A DNA stretch of 5,705 nucleotides from contig CAKQHC010000094.1 of the NCBI GenBank assembly GCA_934234005.1, forward strand, positions 1 through 5,705, written 5' to 3'. Of the stretch, positions 4,592 through 5,705 are shown piece after piece; position 1 is the stretch's first letter, and each line of letters begins with the position of its first letter. This DNA comes from an uncultured Methanomassiliicoccales archaeon (GTDB lineage: Archaea > Thermoplasmatota > Thermoplasmata > Methanomassiliicoccales > Methanomethylophilaceae). The position numbers and the translations under genes were made by a program. Below the pieces are notes generated by a model, which was not told where the DNA came from, searched no databases, and saw nothing but the letters and a program-made list of their open reading frames with translations.

Positions 4592-5705
4592 TCAAAGATA
4601 TTTCCTGAGAGCGTCGACCTTGTCGGTAGCCTCCCAAGGGAGGGGGACGTCAGACCTTCCAAAGTGTCCGTAGGCTGCGGTGGGTCTGTAAATAGGTCTC
4701 CTCAAATCAAGCATTTTGATAATTCCTGCGGGTCTGAGATCAAAGTTCTCACGGACAATCTCGGTGATCTTCTGATCGGAAAGTTTTCCGGTACCGAAGG
4801 TATCCACCATGACAGAAGTAGGCTGTGCAACACCGATTGCATAAGAAATCTGAATCTCGCACTTGTCTGCAAGTCCTGCTGCAACAATATTCTTGGCAAC
4901 ATACCTGGCGGCATATGCTCCGGACCTGTCCACCTTGGTACAATCCTTACCCGAAAACGCTCCTCCTCCGTGCCTGGCATATCCTCCGTAGGTATCAACA
5001 ATAATCTTCCTTCCGGTAAGTCCGGCATCTCCGTGAGGTCCACCGATAACAAATCTTCCGGTCGGATTAATGAAGAACTTGGTATTCTCATCAATCATAT
5101 CTTTGGGGAGAATGGGGTCGAAGACATACTTCTTAATGTCTTCATGAATCTGACTCTGCTCAATTCCATCATCATGCTGAGTAGAGAGGACGACAGCTTC
5201 GAGCCTCTTGGGTTTTCCGGATTCGTCATACTCAACGGAAACCTGAGTCTTTCCATCGGGCCTGAGGTACTTCAGAGTTCCGTCTTTCCTGACGTCGGCG
5301 AGCCTCTTGGCAAGTTTGTGAGCAAGGGAGATGGGGAAAGGCATGAGATCCTTGGTCTCGTTGGTGGCATATCCAAACATCATTCCCTGGTCACCGGCAC
5401 CGGTGTCGAGATCGTCCTTCTGTGTTCCTTCACGTGCTTCGAGTGCCTTATCGACACCCATCGCAATATCGGGAGACTGCTGATCAAGTGCTACGAAAAC
5501 GGCACAGCTGTTTCCGTCAAGACCTTTGTCGCCTGCATCGTAACCAATCTCAATAGCGGTCTTGCGGACGATGGCGGGAACGTCGAGGTTAGCCTTGGTG
5601 GTAATCTCTCCAGTCACGAGAATGTATCCGGTGCATGCAACGGTCTCACATGCAATACGGCTCATGGGATCTTCGGCCATGCATGCGTCCACAATAGCAT
5701 CGGAG
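4592..5705 (-). CDS. metK: S-adenosylmethionine synthetase, bacterial type; N-terminus cut by the right edge
   Basis: MetK makes S-adenosylmethionine from methionine and ATP in the cytoplasm, supplying methyl and radical-SAM reactions. About 370 residues are present; alignment with E. coli MetK as I recall it suggests about 23 N-terminal residues, including the GHPDK region, lie beyond the edge. The frame continues as [12 protein letters not shown], so the in-window GTG at 5692 is an internal Val codon, not the start. Visible signatures are [18 protein letters not shown], the [16 protein letters not shown] block, [20 protein letters not shown], the [10 protein letters not shown]-loop-like signature, [12 protein letters not shown] and the C-terminal GHFGR followed by PWE. 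This is the bacterial/eukaryotic family, not the divergent archaeal MAT found in most archaea. Segments such as [15 protein letters not shown] and [12 protein letters not shown] look Bacillota-like, suggesting horizontal transfer. A strong hairpin/U-tract terminator follows the stop. Identity is certain. Confidence 0.97.
   Translation of the reverse strand, partial: SDAIVDACMAEDPMSRIACETVACTGYILVTGEITTKANLDVPAIVRKTAIEIGYDAGDKGLDGNSCAVFVALDQQSPDIAMGVDKALEAREGTQKDDLDTGAGDQGMMFGYATNETKDLMPFPISLAHKLAKRLADVRKDGTLKYLRPDGKTQVSVEYDESGKPKRLEAVVLSTQHDDGIEQSQIHEDIKKYVFDPILPKDMIDENTKFFINPTGRFVIGGPHGDAGLTGRKIIVDTYGGYARHGGGAFSGKDCTKVDRSGAYAARYVAKNIVAAGLADKCEIQISYAIGVAQPTSVMVDTFGTGKLSDQKITEIVRENFDLRPAGIIKMLDLRRPIYRPTAAYGHFGRSDVPLPWEATDKVDALRKYL

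Noticed and set aside
4702..5094. Second minus-strand frame within metK
   Set aside because: It overlaps conserved metK blocks in another frame and has no independent support.
5690..5692. GTG as the metK start codon
   Set aside because: The frame continues upstream to the edge with residues that match the MetK family, so this codon is internal.

Overview
This window looks archaeal, most likely a Thermoplasmata-type methanogen of the Methanomassiliicoccales/Methanomethylophilaceae kind. The evidence is an archaeal FEN1 flap endonuclease with a C-terminal PCNA-binding motif, A/T-rich TATA boxes placed about 26-31 nt before start codons (a leaderless or nearly leaderless layout), and few Shine-Dalgarno sites. 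Some genes are bacterial in character (MetK, a TcdA-like ThiF protein, a DUF3793 protein), as expected for an archaeon living among Bacillota in an anaerobic or gut setting. The taxon is inferred from gene content and is not proven.

Left part (1-560): on the minus strand, a small zinc-ligand protein gene (239-466) is followed directly by the 5' part of an RNase Z gene (rnz) that runs off the left edge. The rnz gene is easy to miss because its reading frame is open through the window edge and has no ATG/GTG start. A 94-bp divergent promoter region (467-560) holds one TATA box for each direction.

Centre (561-2259): on the plus strand, ribulose-phosphate 3-epimerase (rpe) is followed 10 nt later by FEN1 (fen), probably in one transcript. 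A convergent DUF3793 gene (2239-2928, minus) overlaps the last 21 bp of fen, across the codons of the FEN1 PCNA-binding motif. A T7 tract just past its stop, inside fen, is a likely archaeal terminator.

Intergenic 2929-3028: an A/T-rich core with TATA-like sequence readable both ways is flanked by two palindromes of the form TTTAGG-N4-CCTAAA (one perfect, one with a mismatch). Their centres are 30 bp apart. They resemble DtxR/IdeR-family metal-responsive operators, so DUF3793 and perhaps the opposite operon may be under iron or manganese control.

Right part (3029-5705): a TatD-family metal hydrolase gene and a TcdA-like E1-family gene overlap by ATGA on the plus strand. They converge on a bacterial-type S-adenosylmethionine synthetase gene (metK, minus strand, cut by the right edge). 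The 145-bp space between tcdA and metK holds a nested inverted repeat and a strong hairpin plus U-tract terminator belonging to metK.

Several genes touch tRNA biology (RNase Z 3' processing, the TcdA-like t6A cyclisation candidate), and others concern nucleic-acid repair (FEN1) and C1/sugar metabolism (MetK, RPE). I see no transposon, CRISPR array, tRNA or rRNA.
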